A stretch of DNA of 17,417 nt from Methylotenera_A sp031369365 (GTDB taxonomy: Bacteria > Pseudomonadota > Gammaproteobacteria > Burkholderiales > Methylophilaceae): the NCBI GenBank assembly GCA_031369365.1, contig JANMOP010000002.1, positions 1-17,417 on the forward strand, given 5' to 3'. Every line of letters starts with the position of its first letter. Positions within the stretch are counted from its first letter, which is position 1. The notes under the pieces are model-generated. The model did not search any database. It was not told the DNA's origin and worked only from the letters and a program-made list of their open reading frames with translations. A program made the translations under genes and the position numbers. Shown piece after piece: positions 1 through 7,609 of the stretch.

Positions 1-472
1 CGTGTATGTTGAGGGTTTAGTACATGTAACCGAGCTGGGCAACGATTATTTTAACTACGACAAAGCGCGCCACGAAATGCTGGGCGAGCGCACAGGCGTG
101 AGATTCCGTTTGGGCGATAGGCTCACCATTAAAGTGGCGCGCGTGGATTTAGAAACCAGTAAGATTGATTTTACCTTGGTCAGTCATTCATCACATTTAA
201 GCACTAAAACAGGTGGACTTAAATCTGGCGCCCTGCAAGCCAATAACCATGCGGGTGCTGGCGATGCTAATAAAAATAAACTGGGTATCAATAAAGATAA
301 AGTTTCGACTGATTTTAAACCGCTGACCTCGCGCGCCTTAGATCGCGCTAAAAAAGATAGAACGGGCGCGAAAAAACTTGGCAAAGCGCCTGCAAAATCG
401 GGCGCTAAATCTAGCATCAATTCTTCATCAAAATCGCGTGAAAGAAACACAAAAAACAAAGGTAAACGTTAA
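1..472 (+). CDS. rnr: Ribonuclease R, C-terminal part (partial at window edge)
   Basis: This is the 3' end of an open frame that enters from the left edge, so its start lies outside the window and the first GTG at position 2 is only an internal codon. The visible residues 1-60 form the end of an S1 RNA-binding domain (GLVHVTELGNDYF, then a turn, then DRLTIKVARVDLETSKIDFTLV). This matches the S1 domain closing RNase R, a processive 3'-5' exoribonuclease of structured RNA. A roughly 95-residue tail rich in Lys, Arg, Ser and Ala follows (for example KSRERNTKNKGKR), which is typical of RNase R and gives extra RNA contact. The stop is 2 nt before the ATG of rlmB, and the rnr-rlmB order is the same as in E. 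coli. The catalytic RNB domain is not visible, so the family call rests on the S1 domain, basic tail and context. Confidence 0.85.
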   Translation, partial: VYVEGLVHVTELGNDYFNYDKARHEMLGERTGVRFRLGDRLTIKVARVDLETSKIDFTLVSHSSHLSTKTGGLKSGALQANNHAGAGDANKNKLGINKDKVSTDFKPLTSRALDRAKKDRTGAKKLGKAPAKSGAKSSINSSSKSRERNTKNKGKR

Positions 473-474
473 GC

Positions 475-1242
475 ATGGCAGATTCGAGAATTTTATTTGG
501 CTTTCACGCCGTGCTTAGCCGCATGCGCCAACATCCCACCAGCATTGAAGAGATTTTAATCGACCGCGACCGCATTGACGCGCGTATGAAAGACTTGCTC
601 AACTTGGCTGAAACCGCTGGCGTACGCACCATGCAGGTGGATAGGGCGCGTTTAGACGGCCTCGCAGGTATGAACGGCCGTCACCAAGGTGTCATCGCGC
701 GCGTGATTGATACGCCCATTCCATACAAAGATATTCACGATATTTTAGAATCTGACTTAAAAGAACCACCATTTTTCTTGATTCTTGATGGCGTAGAAGA
801 CCCGCATAATCTGGGTGCGTGCCTGCGCGTGGCCGATGCCATGGGCGTACATGCCGTCATCGCCCCAAAAGATCGCGCCGTAGGCTTAAACGCCACTGTG
901 CGTAAAGTTGCCTGTGGCGCGGCCGAAACTGTGCCGTTTATCGCAGTGACCAACCTTGCCAGAACCATACGTGAGCTTAAAGAAGCAGGCGTATTTGTGG
1001 TTGGAACGACTTTAGACGCCCCAAAGGGAATGGACGCGCCGACAAGCTTACTCAACACCAAGCTAGACGGCCCAATTGCCATAGTGTTAGGCGCAGAAGG
1101 TGACGGCATTCGCAGGCTAACCGCCGAAACTTGCGATGCCTTGGTCACAATCCCCATGTTTGGCAGTGTAGAAAGCCTGAACGTGAGCGTAGCTAGCGGG
1201 ATATGTTTGTATGAAGCGAGACGGCAACGCAGCTTGGCATAA
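475..1242 (+). CDS. rlmB: 23S rRNA (guanosine-2'-O-)-methyltransferase RlmB
   Basis: A 255-residue SPOUT (SpoU/TrmH) methyltransferase that places a 2'-O-methyl on a conserved guanosine (G2251 in E. coli) of 23S rRNA using S-adenosylmethionine. Residues 5-80 are the small N-terminal substrate-binding domain (ILFGFHAVLSRM at the start). The catalytic knot domain carries motif 1 at about 106-120 (GVEDPHNLGACLRVA, with Asn112 and catalytic-type Arg118), motif 2 at 203-211 (IVLGAEGDG) and motif 3 at 226-240 (IPMFGSVESLNVSVA). Length is near the 243-250 usual for RlmB. The start is the ATG 2 nt after the rnr stop, implying translational coupling. It converges with mqo, separated only by a REP-like dyad. 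Confidence 0.95.
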   Translation: MADSRILFGFHAVLSRMRQHPTSIEEILIDRDRIDARMKDLLNLAETAGVRTMQVDRARLDGLAGMNGRHQGVIARVIDTPIPYKDIHDILESDLKEPPFFLILDGVEDPHNLGACLRVADAMGVHAVIAPKDRAVGLNATVRKVACGAAETVPFIAVTNLARTIRELKEAGVFVVGTTLDAPKGMDAPTSLLNTKLDGPIAIVLGAEGDGIRRLTAETCDALVTIPMFGSVESLNVSVASGICLYEARRQRSLA

Positions 1243-1315
1243 TGTAGGAGCGGTTTGCAGCCGCGAATAGGATATACGTGCTGAACAGTTATCGGGGCTG
1301 CAACTCCCTCCTACA
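1243..1315. repeat. REP-like imperfect palindrome between rlmB and mqo
   Basis: The left end TGTAGGAG (1243-1250) is the exact reverse complement of the right end CTCCTACA (1308-1315). A second inner pair, GCAGCC (1257-1262) with GGCTGC (1296-1301), gives a large interrupted hairpin. The TGTAGGAGCGG start resembles widespread proteobacterial REP units. It lies between two convergent genes and its right end contains the mqo stop codon (TAG on the minus strand, 1311-1313). It has no T tract, so a terminator role is only possible, not shown. Confidence 0.7.
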
Positions 1316-2804
1316 ATAGCTTGAGTGTAGTTAAAGTGCGTTGGCGTACTTGTTTGAGCAAGTCAGCGTTTTCAATCAGCGATTCACCATAACTTGGCAC
1401 TAGCCGCTTCATTTTTTTTTGCCAATCTACACTATTTAATTGTACAGAAAAACAGCGCTCAAGTACGTCTATCATGGCTTGCACGCTCACCGATGCACCA
1501 GGTGAAGCGCCCAATAATGCGGCTAAAGACCCATCTTTTGAGGCAACAATTTCAGTGCCAAACTCCAGTTTCCCCCATTTTTTGTTACAATTTTTAATGA
1601 TTTGTACGCGTTGGCCAGCATCTTCCAATTTCCAATCGCTATTGATAGCGTTTGGTAAAAACTCGCGCAGTGCATTCATGCGTTGCTCGTGCGTTTGCGT
1701 GGCTTCTTTCATTAAATATTTGGTTAAGTCTAAATTATGTCTGCCCACCCCCAGCAAGGCTTTCAGGTTATTTGCTTTCACTGATTTTGCTAAATCAAAT
1801 TTAGAACCCGCTTTTAAAAATTTGGTGGTAAAGCCCGCAAATGGCCCAAACAGTAGGGCAGCTTCGCCGTTAATCATGCGCGTATCCAAATGTGGTACAG
1901 ACATGGGCGGCGCACCGATGGCGGCTTTGCCATACACCTTGGCATAATGTTGTTTAATTACAGTAGTATTATTACAGATCAGCCATTGCCCGCTGACTGG
2001 AAAGCCTCCGTAGCCTTTGCTTTCGTCGATGTCGGCTTTTTGTAGCAGTGGCAATGCGCCGCCGCCAGCACCTAAAAATACAAATTTAGCCTGAATGGTT
2101 TTAGCCTGTTTAGTGTTTAAATCGAGTAGTTTCACATGCCAGCTATTGTCTTTGGCGCGGTTTTTAACTTTGTCGAGATTTTTAACTTGCGCGTTGGTAA
2201 GCAGGCTGAAATTAGCCTGTGTTGTTAGGTAAGCCACCATGTGTCGTGTTAGCGCGCCAAAGTCAATGTCAGAGCCATGTGCAACGTAGCTGGCAGCAAA
2301 CTTTTCATTAGCATTACGATTGCTCATCATCAGCGGCATCCACGCTTTTAACTGTGCGAAATCATCAGAATATTGCATGGCGGCAAACAAATGATGTTTT
2401 GAAAGTAAGTCGAAGCGCTGTTTTAAAAACGCGACATTTTGCTTGCCCCATACAAAGCTCAAATGTGGTGTTTTGTTGATAAACGCTTGTGGAGCAGGTA
2501 GGGCGAGATTTTCAACCAAGTGCGACCAAAATTGCAATGAAACCTCAAATGCCGCATTAATTTCTAAAGCGCGCTTAATATCTATACTGCCATCCGCCGC
2601 TTGTGGCGTGTAATTTAGCTCGCAATATCCTGCGTGACCTGTGCCTGCGTTATTTAACGCGTCAGAGCTCTCTAAAGCCACCTCTGGCAGCTGTTCTACC
2701 ATGGTAACGCTGAGTGTAGGGTCAAGTTGATACAATAATACGCCCAAGGTCGCGCTCATAATGCCGCCACCTACCAACAATATATCTGTTTCTAAATTTT
2801 TCAT
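1311..2804 (-). CDS. mqo: Malate:quinone oxidoreductase (FAD-dependent)
   Basis: Peripheral membrane flavoprotein that oxidises L-malate to oxaloacetate and passes electrons to the quinone pool, replacing or supplementing soluble malate dehydrogenase in the TCA cycle. With the ATG at 2804 it has 497 residues, near the usual size. The N-terminus shows the Rossmann FAD motif (ETDILLVGGGIMSATLGVLL, residues 5-24). Typical Mqo segments follow: SSDALNNAGTGHAGYCELNYTP, then GSDIDFGALTRHM, FLGAGGGALPLLQKADI, GFPVSGQWLIC and a C-terminal GASPGASVSVQAM. A TTG 21 nt upstream (2825) could extend the frame by seven residues, but the ATG fits the family N-terminus better. No strong Shine-Dalgarno is visible before the ATG. 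A sigma-70-like promoter lies just upstream, and the gene converges with rlmB. Confidence 0.93.
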   Translation of the reverse strand: MKNLETDILLVGGGIMSATLGVLLYQLDPTLSVTMVEQLPEVALESSDALNNAGTGHAGYCELNYTPQAADGSIDIKRALEINAAFEVSLQFWSHLVENLALPAPQAFINKTPHLSFVWGKQNVAFLKQRFDLLSKHHLFAAMQYSDDFAQLKAWMPLMMSNRNANEKFAASYVAHGSDIDFGALTRHMVAYLTTQANFSLLTNAQVKNLDKVKNRAKDNSWHVKLLDLNTKQAKTIQAKFVFLGAGGGALPLLQKADIDESKGYGGFPVSGQWLICNNTTVIKQHYAKVYGKAAIGAPPMSVPHLDTRMINGEAALLFGPFAGFTTKFLKAGSKFDLAKSVKANNLKALLGVGRHNLDLTKYLMKEATQTHEQRMNALREFLPNAINSDWKLEDAGQRVQIIKNCNKKWGKLEFGTEIVASKDGSLAALLGASPGASVSVQAMIDVLERCFSVQLNSVDWQKKMKRLVPSYGESLIENADLLKQVRQRTLTTLKLL

Positions 2805-2837
2805 TTTGGTTTTTTGAGCACACAAACTAAGGGCACA

Positions 2838-2868
2838 ATTATAATGGAATTGGGATTATAAACAGCAA
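2838..2868 (-). promoter_or_regulatory. Candidate sigma-70 promoter of mqo
   Basis: On the minus strand a perfect TATAAT hexamer (2843-2838) is preceded by TTGCTG (2868-2863), spaced 19 nt, which is longer than ideal. Predicted transcription start is near 2831, giving a leader of about 27 nt. The -35 hexamer abuts the T tract of the OmpA-lipoprotein terminator. Assigned by pattern only. Confidence 0.45.
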
Positions 2869-2894
2869 AAAAGCCAGCTATAAAGCTGGCTTTT
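2869..2894 (-). terminator. Rho-independent terminator after the OmpA-family lipoprotein gene
   Basis: A perfect 11-bp stem (AAAAGCCAGCT 2869-2879 with AGCTGGCTTTT 2884-2894) has a 4-nt loop. On the minus strand a run of six T residues closes the stem and continues beyond it. It starts 25 nt downstream of the lipoprotein stop codon and insulates that gene from mqo. Confidence 0.85.
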
Positions 2895-2918
2895 AAATGC
2901 AACAGTTCAGTATATATA

Positions 2919-3605
2919 TTATGAGGCTGGCACAGATTGAGGTGGCGCTGGTTCTGCTACAAAAATCTCAACACGACGATTTTTAGCTTTATTTGCGGCA
3001 GTATCATTAGCAGCTATGGGTTCACGTGAACCGCGCCCATCAATAGTAAAACGGCTAGCAGCAACGCCTCTAGTCGTCAAATAATCACGTGCGGCTGCAG
3101 CACGATTAATCGATAACGGATTGTTGATGGCATCGCTACCTGTGCTATCTGTATGTCCAATAATAGTGATTGTGGACGCGGGATTTTTCACTAATCCACT
3201 AGCAAAAGTATCTAAAACTGATCTGAAGTTTGATTTAATATCGGCACGACCAACATCAAACGAAATGTCACTTGGTATATCCAGTTTTAGTCGATTGTCA
3301 GGCGTTTGTGTCACTGCAACGCCTGTACCTGCTGTGGCTTCTTCCATTTGTTTTTTCTGATCTTGCATGCGTTTAGACCACACATTGCCCACAACACCAC
3401 CTGCCACCCCGCCAACCGCCGCACCGATAACGGCACCTTTTTTGCCGCCCGCTACCGCGCCAACTACTGCACCACCTACAGCGCCAATACCAGCGCCTTT
3501 CGCCGTACCTTTTTGGGTTTCAGTCATGCCAGCACAACCGCCCAAAGTAAAAGCAACTAAAACTGAAGTTGCTAAAATGTTTTTGTGGAATATTTTAATC
3601 ATCAT
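2919..3605 (-). CDS. OmpA-family lipoprotein with glycine-zipper segment (YiaD-like)
   Basis: A 228-residue outer-membrane lipoprotein thought to tether the outer membrane to peptidoglycan. A short signal peptide ends in a lipobox LGGC, with Cys24 as the lipidated residue. Residues 32-75 are a Gly/Ala-rich glycine-zipper stretch (AKGAGIGAVGGAVVGAVAGG and a second GAVIGAAVGGVAGG) that can associate with membrane. Residues about 113-215 form the OmpA C-terminal domain: GHTDSTG with Asp153, LSINRAAAARDYL with Arg168 (the expected peptidoglycan contacts), and the closing NRRVEIFV. The open frame extends upstream to 3725, but the ATG at 3605 is preceded by GGAAGGA at good spacing and gives a proper signal peptide. 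The second ATG at 3602 is an alternative. It is followed by a strong terminator. Possible role in envelope integrity; no specific name is certain. Confidence 0.88.
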   Translation of the reverse strand: MMIKIFHKNILATSVLVAFTLGGCAGMTETQKGTAKGAGIGAVGGAVVGAVAGGKKGAVIGAAVGGVAGGVVGNVWSKRMQDQKKQMEEATAGTGVAVTQTPDNRLKLDIPSDISFDVGRADIKSNFRSVLDTFASGLVKNPASTITIIGHTDSTGSDAINNPLSINRAAAARDYLTTRGVAASRFTIDGRGSREPIAANDTAANKAKNRRVEIFVAEPAPPQSVPAS

Positions 3606-3813
3606 TTTTTCCTTCCAATATATTAAAGTGACAAACACAATCTTGAAATACGACGTATAACCATATTTATAGACTAAAAAATATAGCGAAAGTTTTATTA
3701 AAGTTGTGCAAGTAAACGCTAGCAACCTTTAGCTTAACGAGATGCCAGCCAAAACAAGTGTTTAAGGACTGTTACTTGATGAATGTTAAATAAATACGAT
3801 AATTACTAACAAC

Positions 3814-3831
3814 GCCTTAAATCAGCAAGGC
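3814..3831 (-). terminator. Short hairpin directly after infA (weak terminator candidate)
   Basis: GCCTT (3814-3818) pairs with AAGGC (3827-3831) immediately downstream of the infA stop codon. The stem is only 5 bp and the following minus-strand sequence is T-rich but interrupted, so this may be a weak or non-functional terminator. I see nothing else convincing in the 3606-3831 gap. Confidence 0.3.
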
Positions 3832-4092
3832 TTAATAGGTACGTCTTTTAGGTGGGCTATAGGGGGTTTTAGATTCAATATGCCTGAACGTAATGCGACC
3901 ATTGTTAATGTCGTATGGTGATAATTCTAAAGTTACTTTATCGCCCGCTAAAATACGAATATGATTTTTTTTCATTTTACCGCCAGTGTAAGCGATAAGT
4001 TTATGGCCGTTTTCAAGCGTAACGCGGTAACGAGAATCAGGTAGAATTTCATCTACCACACCGCTCATTTCAATTAACTCTTCTTTCGCCAT
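3832..4092 (-). CDS. infA: Translation initiation factor IF-1 (86-residue form)
   Basis: A small OB-fold (S1-like) protein that binds the ribosomal A site and helps IF-2 and IF-3 during initiation. The ATG at 4092 gives MAKEELIEMSGVVDEILPDS; GGAG lies 7 nt upstream of it. The frame is open further upstream, but that extension is a hydrophobic translation of the leader and unlike the family. Conserved segments are RVTLENGHKLIAY, the basic loop GKMKKNHIRILAGD and VTLELSPYDINNGRITFR. Residues about 71-86 (ending SPPKRRTY) are a basic C-terminal extension beyond the 72-residue E. coli protein, as in the longer second IF-1 found in many betaproteobacteria. It is transcribed divergently from the cold-shock gene at 4396, and both products act in translation. 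Confidence 0.93.
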   Translation of the reverse strand: MAKEELIEMSGVVDEILPDSRYRVTLENGHKLIAYTGGKMKKNHIRILAGDKVTLELSPYDINNGRITFRHIESKTPYSPPKRRTY

Positions 4093-4192
4093 CACTCTAC
4101 TCCAATCATTAATTGAGACCCAAAATAAGCTAATTAGGGAATAGTGTAAGAAAAAAACAACAACGCATAAAGACACCACCAAACGCAGGCGC

Positions 4193-4221
4193 AGTATAGC
4201 CTTGCGAGCCAGTATAAGCAA
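4193..4221 (-). promoter_or_regulatory. Candidate sigma-70 promoter of infA
   Basis: On the minus strand TTGCTT (4221-4216) and TATACT (4198-4193) are separated by 17 nt. A start near 4186 would give a leader of about 94 nt. This sits in the 303-nt divergent region 4093-4395, which otherwise holds the cold-shock gene promoter and leader. Pattern-based call. Confidence 0.45.
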
Positions 4222-4259
4222 TCAATACTAAGATTATTACAATTAATTATTAATAATAC

Positions 4260-4288
4260 TTGACAGCCAGTAAATTTATCCGTAAAAA
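4260..4288 (+). promoter_or_regulatory. Candidate promoter and start of long leader for the cold-shock gene
   Basis: A perfect TTGACA (4260-4265) is followed after 17 nt by TAAAAA (4283-4288), a weaker -10. Transcription from about 4295 would produce a 5' leader of about 100 nt before the ATG at 4396. Long structured leaders are known for cspA-type mRNAs, where they control temperature-dependent translation. The leader contains a T-run (about 4337-4344) but no clean Shine-Dalgarno. Confidence 0.5.
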
Positions 4289-4395
4289 GACGTTTAGGCG
4301 TTTAGATTTTTAATCAACTGGGTCTTTTGGGCTCATTTTTTTTAAAAGTAGAAACATTTCGGGTGCCTCCCAATTTAAAGTAAGAAAGTAATATT

Positions 4396-4599
4396 ATGGC
4401 AACAGGTATTGTAAAGTGGTTTAATGATTCTAAAGGTTTTGGTTTCATTACTCCTGACGCAGGCGGTGACGATTTATTCGCACATTTCTCAGCTATCGTA
4501 GATAGCGGTTATAAAAGTTTGAAAGAAAATGATCGCGTTAGTTTTGACGTGACAGAAGGCCCTAAAGGCAAACAAGCTTCTAACATTCAAAAAGCTTAA
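4396..4599 (+). CDS. Cold-shock protein, CspA family
   Basis: A 67-residue single cold-shock domain that binds single-stranded RNA/DNA and acts as an RNA chaperone. RNP1 is KGFGFI at residues 13-18. RNP2 is LFAHFS around 27-32, with Ala in the position where Val is most common. The N-terminal MATGIVKWFNDSKGFGFI and C-terminal GPKGKQASNIQKA are standard. Length equals the usual 65-70. The gene is monocistronic, has a long AT-rich leader and is followed by a strong hairpin terminator at 4645-4670. Which paralogue (cspA, cspD, capB) cannot be told from sequence alone. Confidence 0.94.
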   Translation: MATGIVKWFNDSKGFGFITPDAGGDDLFAHFSAIVDSGYKSLKENDRVSFDVTEGPKGKQASNIQKA

Positions 4600-4644
4600 T
4601 TGCTTTTTTGTGTTTCAAACTAACGGATTCTAACCAGAATTCTT

Positions 4645-4670
4645 AAAAATGACCCGAAAGGGTCATTTTT
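4645..4670. terminator. Bidirectional rho-independent terminator (cold-shock gene / nasA)
   Basis: A perfect 11-bp stem (AAAAATGACCC 4645-4655 with GGGTCATTTTT 4660-4670) is capped by a GAAA tetraloop. On the plus strand it ends in seven T residues and should stop the cold-shock transcript. On the minus strand the stem itself ends in five T residues, and it lies 78 nt beyond the nasA stop, so it probably also ends the nitrate-assimilation operon. Confidence 0.88.
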
Positions 4671-4748
4671 TTATTCAAAATAAAGCGAAAAATTAAGCAT
4701 CAGTATTAAGCAACAGTGACTTCAGATTAATTTTATAGCGCGCTTTTA

Positions 4749-7598
4749 CTATTGCGCTTTCTGCGCGTGTTTTGGGTGATGTGAGTACACTAATCGCTTT
4801 AACTCAGGCACACAAGAGCCGCACTCGGTGCCACATTTAAGCTTATTTTGCAAGGTGATCAAATCGGCACCCAACTCAATATTTTCTAAAATTTCATTTT
4901 GCGATACATCTAAACAGCTACACACAATTTTTCCACGCCCTCTTTGGCCTGAAGGTGGCGCAGATATTGGCGCTAACGCCCATCGGCTAAACGCTTTGTA
5001 ATGCGCTTCATCACTAAATTGGCCGGTGGTCATTACGTCTTTTAACCAATCTGCGGCTAGTGTTTCGCCCATTAAGCGCACGCCTGTGACTTCTGGTTTT
5101 CCAGAAACAGAGTTGCTTTCTACCAAAATGCGTTTTGAAATACCACGTTTCGCGTCGTTGTAATTGAGGCATGGCGAGTCGTCTGCCATGTTTAAAATGG
5201 CGTCGATTTTTTTTATCAAACTGGCTTCTGGTGCGGTTTCATGCGCAGCCCGCAAAATCAACATGCCAGCTTGATTTGTCATGCTTTCTCGACCAAATAA
5301 ACCACAACTAGCGTAGTTAAACTCTTTTAGCAGGGTTCGGACTTTTTCTAGTAACGTTAAATCTTGACAATTGCGCATTACCGTCATGCGCCACGGCAGT
5401 TCTAGCTTTTCTAGTTTAATGGCGGTGTGTTTAAGCTCGGCCTGTTTAGAAGTCTTGTCGAAGCTAGGCGGCATCAACGCATTAACACCCAAGCCATGCA
5501 TAAACTGACTACCCCAGTGCATCGCAATAAAGGTTTGTGCAGGTTGCACCTCATCACTCATCTGCACAGGCAGCACAAGGCTGCCACGCTTGTTTTGTAC
5601 TTTAACAATATCGCCATTTTTTAAGTTGCGACGCATCATATCGTCGCTGCTCATTTGTATCACAGGCTCTTCAGCATGATTAAACAGCTGTGCCACATTG
5701 CCTGTACGGCTCATGCCATGCCATTGGTCACGCAAACGACCAGTAAGTAAATGCAGCGGGTGGCGCGCATCGGTTTTATCGGCCGTGCCTTTGTAAACGG
5801 CGTTGACAAATTGTGCGCGGCCATCAGGTTTTTGAAAGATGCCATCTGTGTAAAGTCGAGAATTATTGAGTGAAAATGATTGCCCCTCTCCCCCCGCCCT
5901 CTCCCGCAGACGGGCGAGGGTGCTTTCGGTAAACGGCCATTGTTGCGGGCCTTTTTCGTTGAGTAGCGCATAGCTTAAGCCAGTAATATCCAAGTCGCGG
6001 CCACGCGTAGTTTCAGCGTGTTCGTTAAAAATTTGTTCGGTGCTGGTGTAGAGAAACAATCTCTGGTTTTTAGTCCTCTCTCCCGCAAGCGGGAGAGAGT
6101 TAGAGAGAGGGGCTTCTGGACTTACTCGCTTTTCTAATCGCTGTGCAAAATCAACCATAATCTGCCAATCGTGCCGCGCCTCGGCTGGCGGTGGAATAGC
6201 TGAATTTACTCGCGTAATGCGGCGTTCAGAATTAGTCACGGTGCCTTCTTTTTCACCCCAAGTGCTGGCGGGTAGCAACACATCAGCATATTGGGAAGTG
6301 TCGGTGTTGTTAAACGCGTCTTGCACGACAACTAATTCTGCATTTTCAAGCGCGGCAAGCACGTTATTCAAGTCTGGCATTGAGTGTGCTGGGTTGGTGC
6401 AAGCTATCCAAATAGCTTTAATCTCACCACTTTTTAGTGCATCAAACATCTCAATGGCAGTTTTTCCTGCTTTATCTGGCACTGAATCCACGCCCCAAAG
6501 TTTGGCAATTTCTGCGCGGTGTTCTACATTAACAAGGTCACGATGGCCTGAAAGTAAATTGGCCATGCCGCCTACTTCGCGCCCACCCATAGCATTGGGC
6601 TGCCCTGTAAGCGAGAGCGGCCCAGCACCTGGCTTGCCGATTTGCCCAGTGGCTAAATGTAAGTTTATCAACGCGGCGTTTTTCTCAGTGCCGTGAATGC
6701 TCTGATTCAAGCCCATGCAATACATGCTTAAGCTCGGCCCTTTGCCAAACCATTTGGCCGCTTGAATAATATCGGCCTGTTTAATACCGCAGATATCCGC
6801 CACCATTTTAGGTGTATATTCGCGCAAAGTTTCTTTTAGTTCGGCGAAACCATTAGTGTGCACGTTGATGAAAGCCATATCTAGCAAGCCTTCCCACAAC
6901 ATCACGTGCAACATACCGTTAAACAGCGCCACATCAGTGCCTGGCAAAATAGCTAGATGCAAATCGGCCGCTTGCGCGGTATCGGTGCGGCGTGGGTCAA
7001 CCACGATTATTTTTAAGTTAGGATTTTTGGCTTTGGCATCTTCAATACGGCGATAAATAATGGGATGAGCAAAGGCGGTATTACTGCCTGCAATCAATAA
7101 ACAATCCGCATAATCAATGTCTTCGTAGCAAGCAGGTGGCGCGTCTGCACCTAGTGTAGCTTTGTAGCCAGTGACGGCTGAGCTCATGCATAGGCGAGAG
7201 TTAGTATCCACGTTATTGGTGCCAATTAAACCTTTGGCGAGCTTGTTAAACACGTAATAATCTTCAGTCATGAGCTGACCAGAAATGTAAAATGCGACCG
7301 AATCAGGTCCATGTTTTTCAATGGTTTGTGCGAATTTTTCAGTCAAATAATCTAATGAGGTATCCCACGAAACCCGCTTGCGTGTTGCCTCTCGCGTTAG
7401 ACGCATTTCAGGGTAAAGCGCACGATTATCCATTTTTGCGCTTAAATGCAGCGTGGCACCTTTAGTGCATAATCGACCAAAGTTAGCAGGGTGGTCGGGG
7501 TCGCCTCTTACGTGAATAATCTTATCGTCTTGCGATTCAATTATCACGCCACAGCCCACGCCGCAGTAACAACAAGTTGATTTGGTTAGTTTTGTCAT
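4749..7598 (-). CDS. nasA: Assimilatory nitrate reductase catalytic subunit (Mo-bisMGD, 4Fe-4S, C-terminal 2Fe-2S)
   Basis: Cytoplasmic molybdoenzyme of 949 residues reducing nitrate to nitrite. The N-terminus binds a 4Fe-4S cluster (Cys9, Cys12, Cys16, Cys44: CCYCGVGC then LCTKG). Cys137 in SRLCMSSAVTGY is the expected molybdenum ligand. Typical segments follow: VVDPRRTDTAQAAD, MGLNQSIHGTEKN, GQIGKPGAGPLSLTGQPNAM, SERRITRV and TGRLRDQWHGMSRTG of the MGD-binding domain. A C-terminal BFD-like domain carries Cys893, Cys895, Cys922, Cys926 and Cys929 (CSC, then CGTECGSC). No twin-arginine signal is present, in keeping with an assimilatory enzyme. No separate NADH-dependent electron-transfer subunit is encoded nearby. 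Two in-frame palindromic insertions occur near residues 496-508 and 560-572 (listed separately). It is the last gene of the cluster; an SD before the ATG is not obvious. Confidence 0.93.
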   Translation of the reverse strand: MTKLTKSTCCYCGVGCGVIIESQDDKIIHVRGDPDHPANFGRLCTKGATLHLSAKMDNRALYPEMRLTREATRKRVSWDTSLDYLTEKFAQTIEKHGPDSVAFYISGQLMTEDYYVFNKLAKGLIGTNNVDTNSRLCMSSAVTGYKATLGADAPPACYEDIDYADCLLIAGSNTAFAHPIIYRRIEDAKAKNPNLKIIVVDPRRTDTAQAADLHLAILPGTDVALFNGMLHVMLWEGLLDMAFINVHTNGFAELKETLREYTPKMVADICGIKQADIIQAAKWFGKGPSLSMYCMGLNQSIHGTEKNAALINLHLATGQIGKPGAGPLSLTGQPNAMGGREVGGMANLLSGHRDLVNVEHRAEIAKLWGVDSVPDKAGKTAIEMFDALKSGEIKAIWIACTNPAHSMPDLNNVLAALENAELVVVQDAFNNTDTSQYADVLLPASTWGEKEGTVTNSERRITRVNSAIPPPAEARHDWQIMVDFAQRLEKRVSPEAPLSNSLPLAGERTKNQRLFLYTSTEQIFNEHAETTRGRDLDITGLSYALLNEKGPQQWPFTESTLARLRERAGGEGQSFSLNNSRLYTDGIFQKPDGRAQFVNAVYKGTADKTDARHPLHLLTGRLRDQWHGMSRTGNVAQLFNHAEEPVIQMSSDDMMRRNLKNGDIVKVQNKRGSLVLPVQMSDEVQPAQTFIAMHWGSQFMHGLGVNALMPPSFDKTSKQAELKHTAIKLEKLELPWRMTVMRNCQDLTLLEKVRTLLKEFNYASCGLFGRESMTNQAGMLILRAAHETAPEASLIKKIDAILNMADDSPCLNYNDAKRGISKRILVESNSVSGKPEVTGVRLMGETLAADWLKDVMTTGQFSDEAHYKAFSRWALAPISAPPSGQRGRGKIVCSCLDVSQNEILENIELGADLITLQNKLKCGTECGSCVPELKRLVYSHHPKHAQKAQ
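5883..5920. repeat. 38-bp palindromic unit inserted in nasA, copy 2
   Basis: CCCTCTCCCG (5897-5906) pairs with CGGGCGAGGG (5911-5920) with one mismatch around a 4-nt loop, preceded by a CCCCTCTC tail (5883-5890). It is GC-rich against its neighbours. Read in the nasA frame it encodes part of a Leu/Arg/Gly-rich stretch (LARLRERAGGEGQ) between conserved GPQQWPFTES and NSRLYTDG. It has the same length and architecture as the unit at 6075-6112, but the opposite orientation. Confidence 0.8.
6075..6112. repeat. 38-bp palindromic unit inserted in nasA, copy 1
   Basis: A perfect 11-bp inverted repeat (CTCTCTCCCGC 6076-6086 with GCGGGAGAGAG 6089-6099) has a 2-nt loop, then TTA and a GAGAGGGG tail ending at 6112. 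In the nasA frame it is read as part of a segment containing PLSNSLPLAGERT, a peptide style typical of translated interspersed repeats. This segment lies between conserved DFAQRLEKR and LFLYTSTEQIFNEH. It is the inverse orientation of the copy at 5883-5920. Confidence 0.85.
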
Positions 7599-7609
7599 CG
7601 CTTAATATA

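Noticed and set aside
735..1157. 140-codon open frame opposite rlmB
   Set aside because: It is the antisense shadow of a well-conserved methyltransferase gene and shows no recognisable protein features.
2805..2825. Upstream TTG start adding seven residues to mqo
   Set aside because: The ATG at 2804 matches the family N-terminus directly before the FAD motif, and the TTG has no ribosome-binding site.
3306..3660. Open frames opposite the OmpA-type gene, one rich in Thr/Pro/Ala
   Set aside because: The repetitive composition is the antisense of the glycine-zipper codons, not a real low-complexity protein.
3606..3725. 40-residue N-terminal extension of the OmpA-type lipoprotein
   Set aside because: GGAAGGA sits just before the ATG at 3605 and the signal peptide with lipobox begins there. 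The extension is untypical and lacks an SD.
4093..4221. 43-residue hydrophobic extension of IF-1
   Set aside because: IF-1 always starts near MAKE, GGAG precedes that ATG, and the extension is translated leader that contains the candidate promoter.
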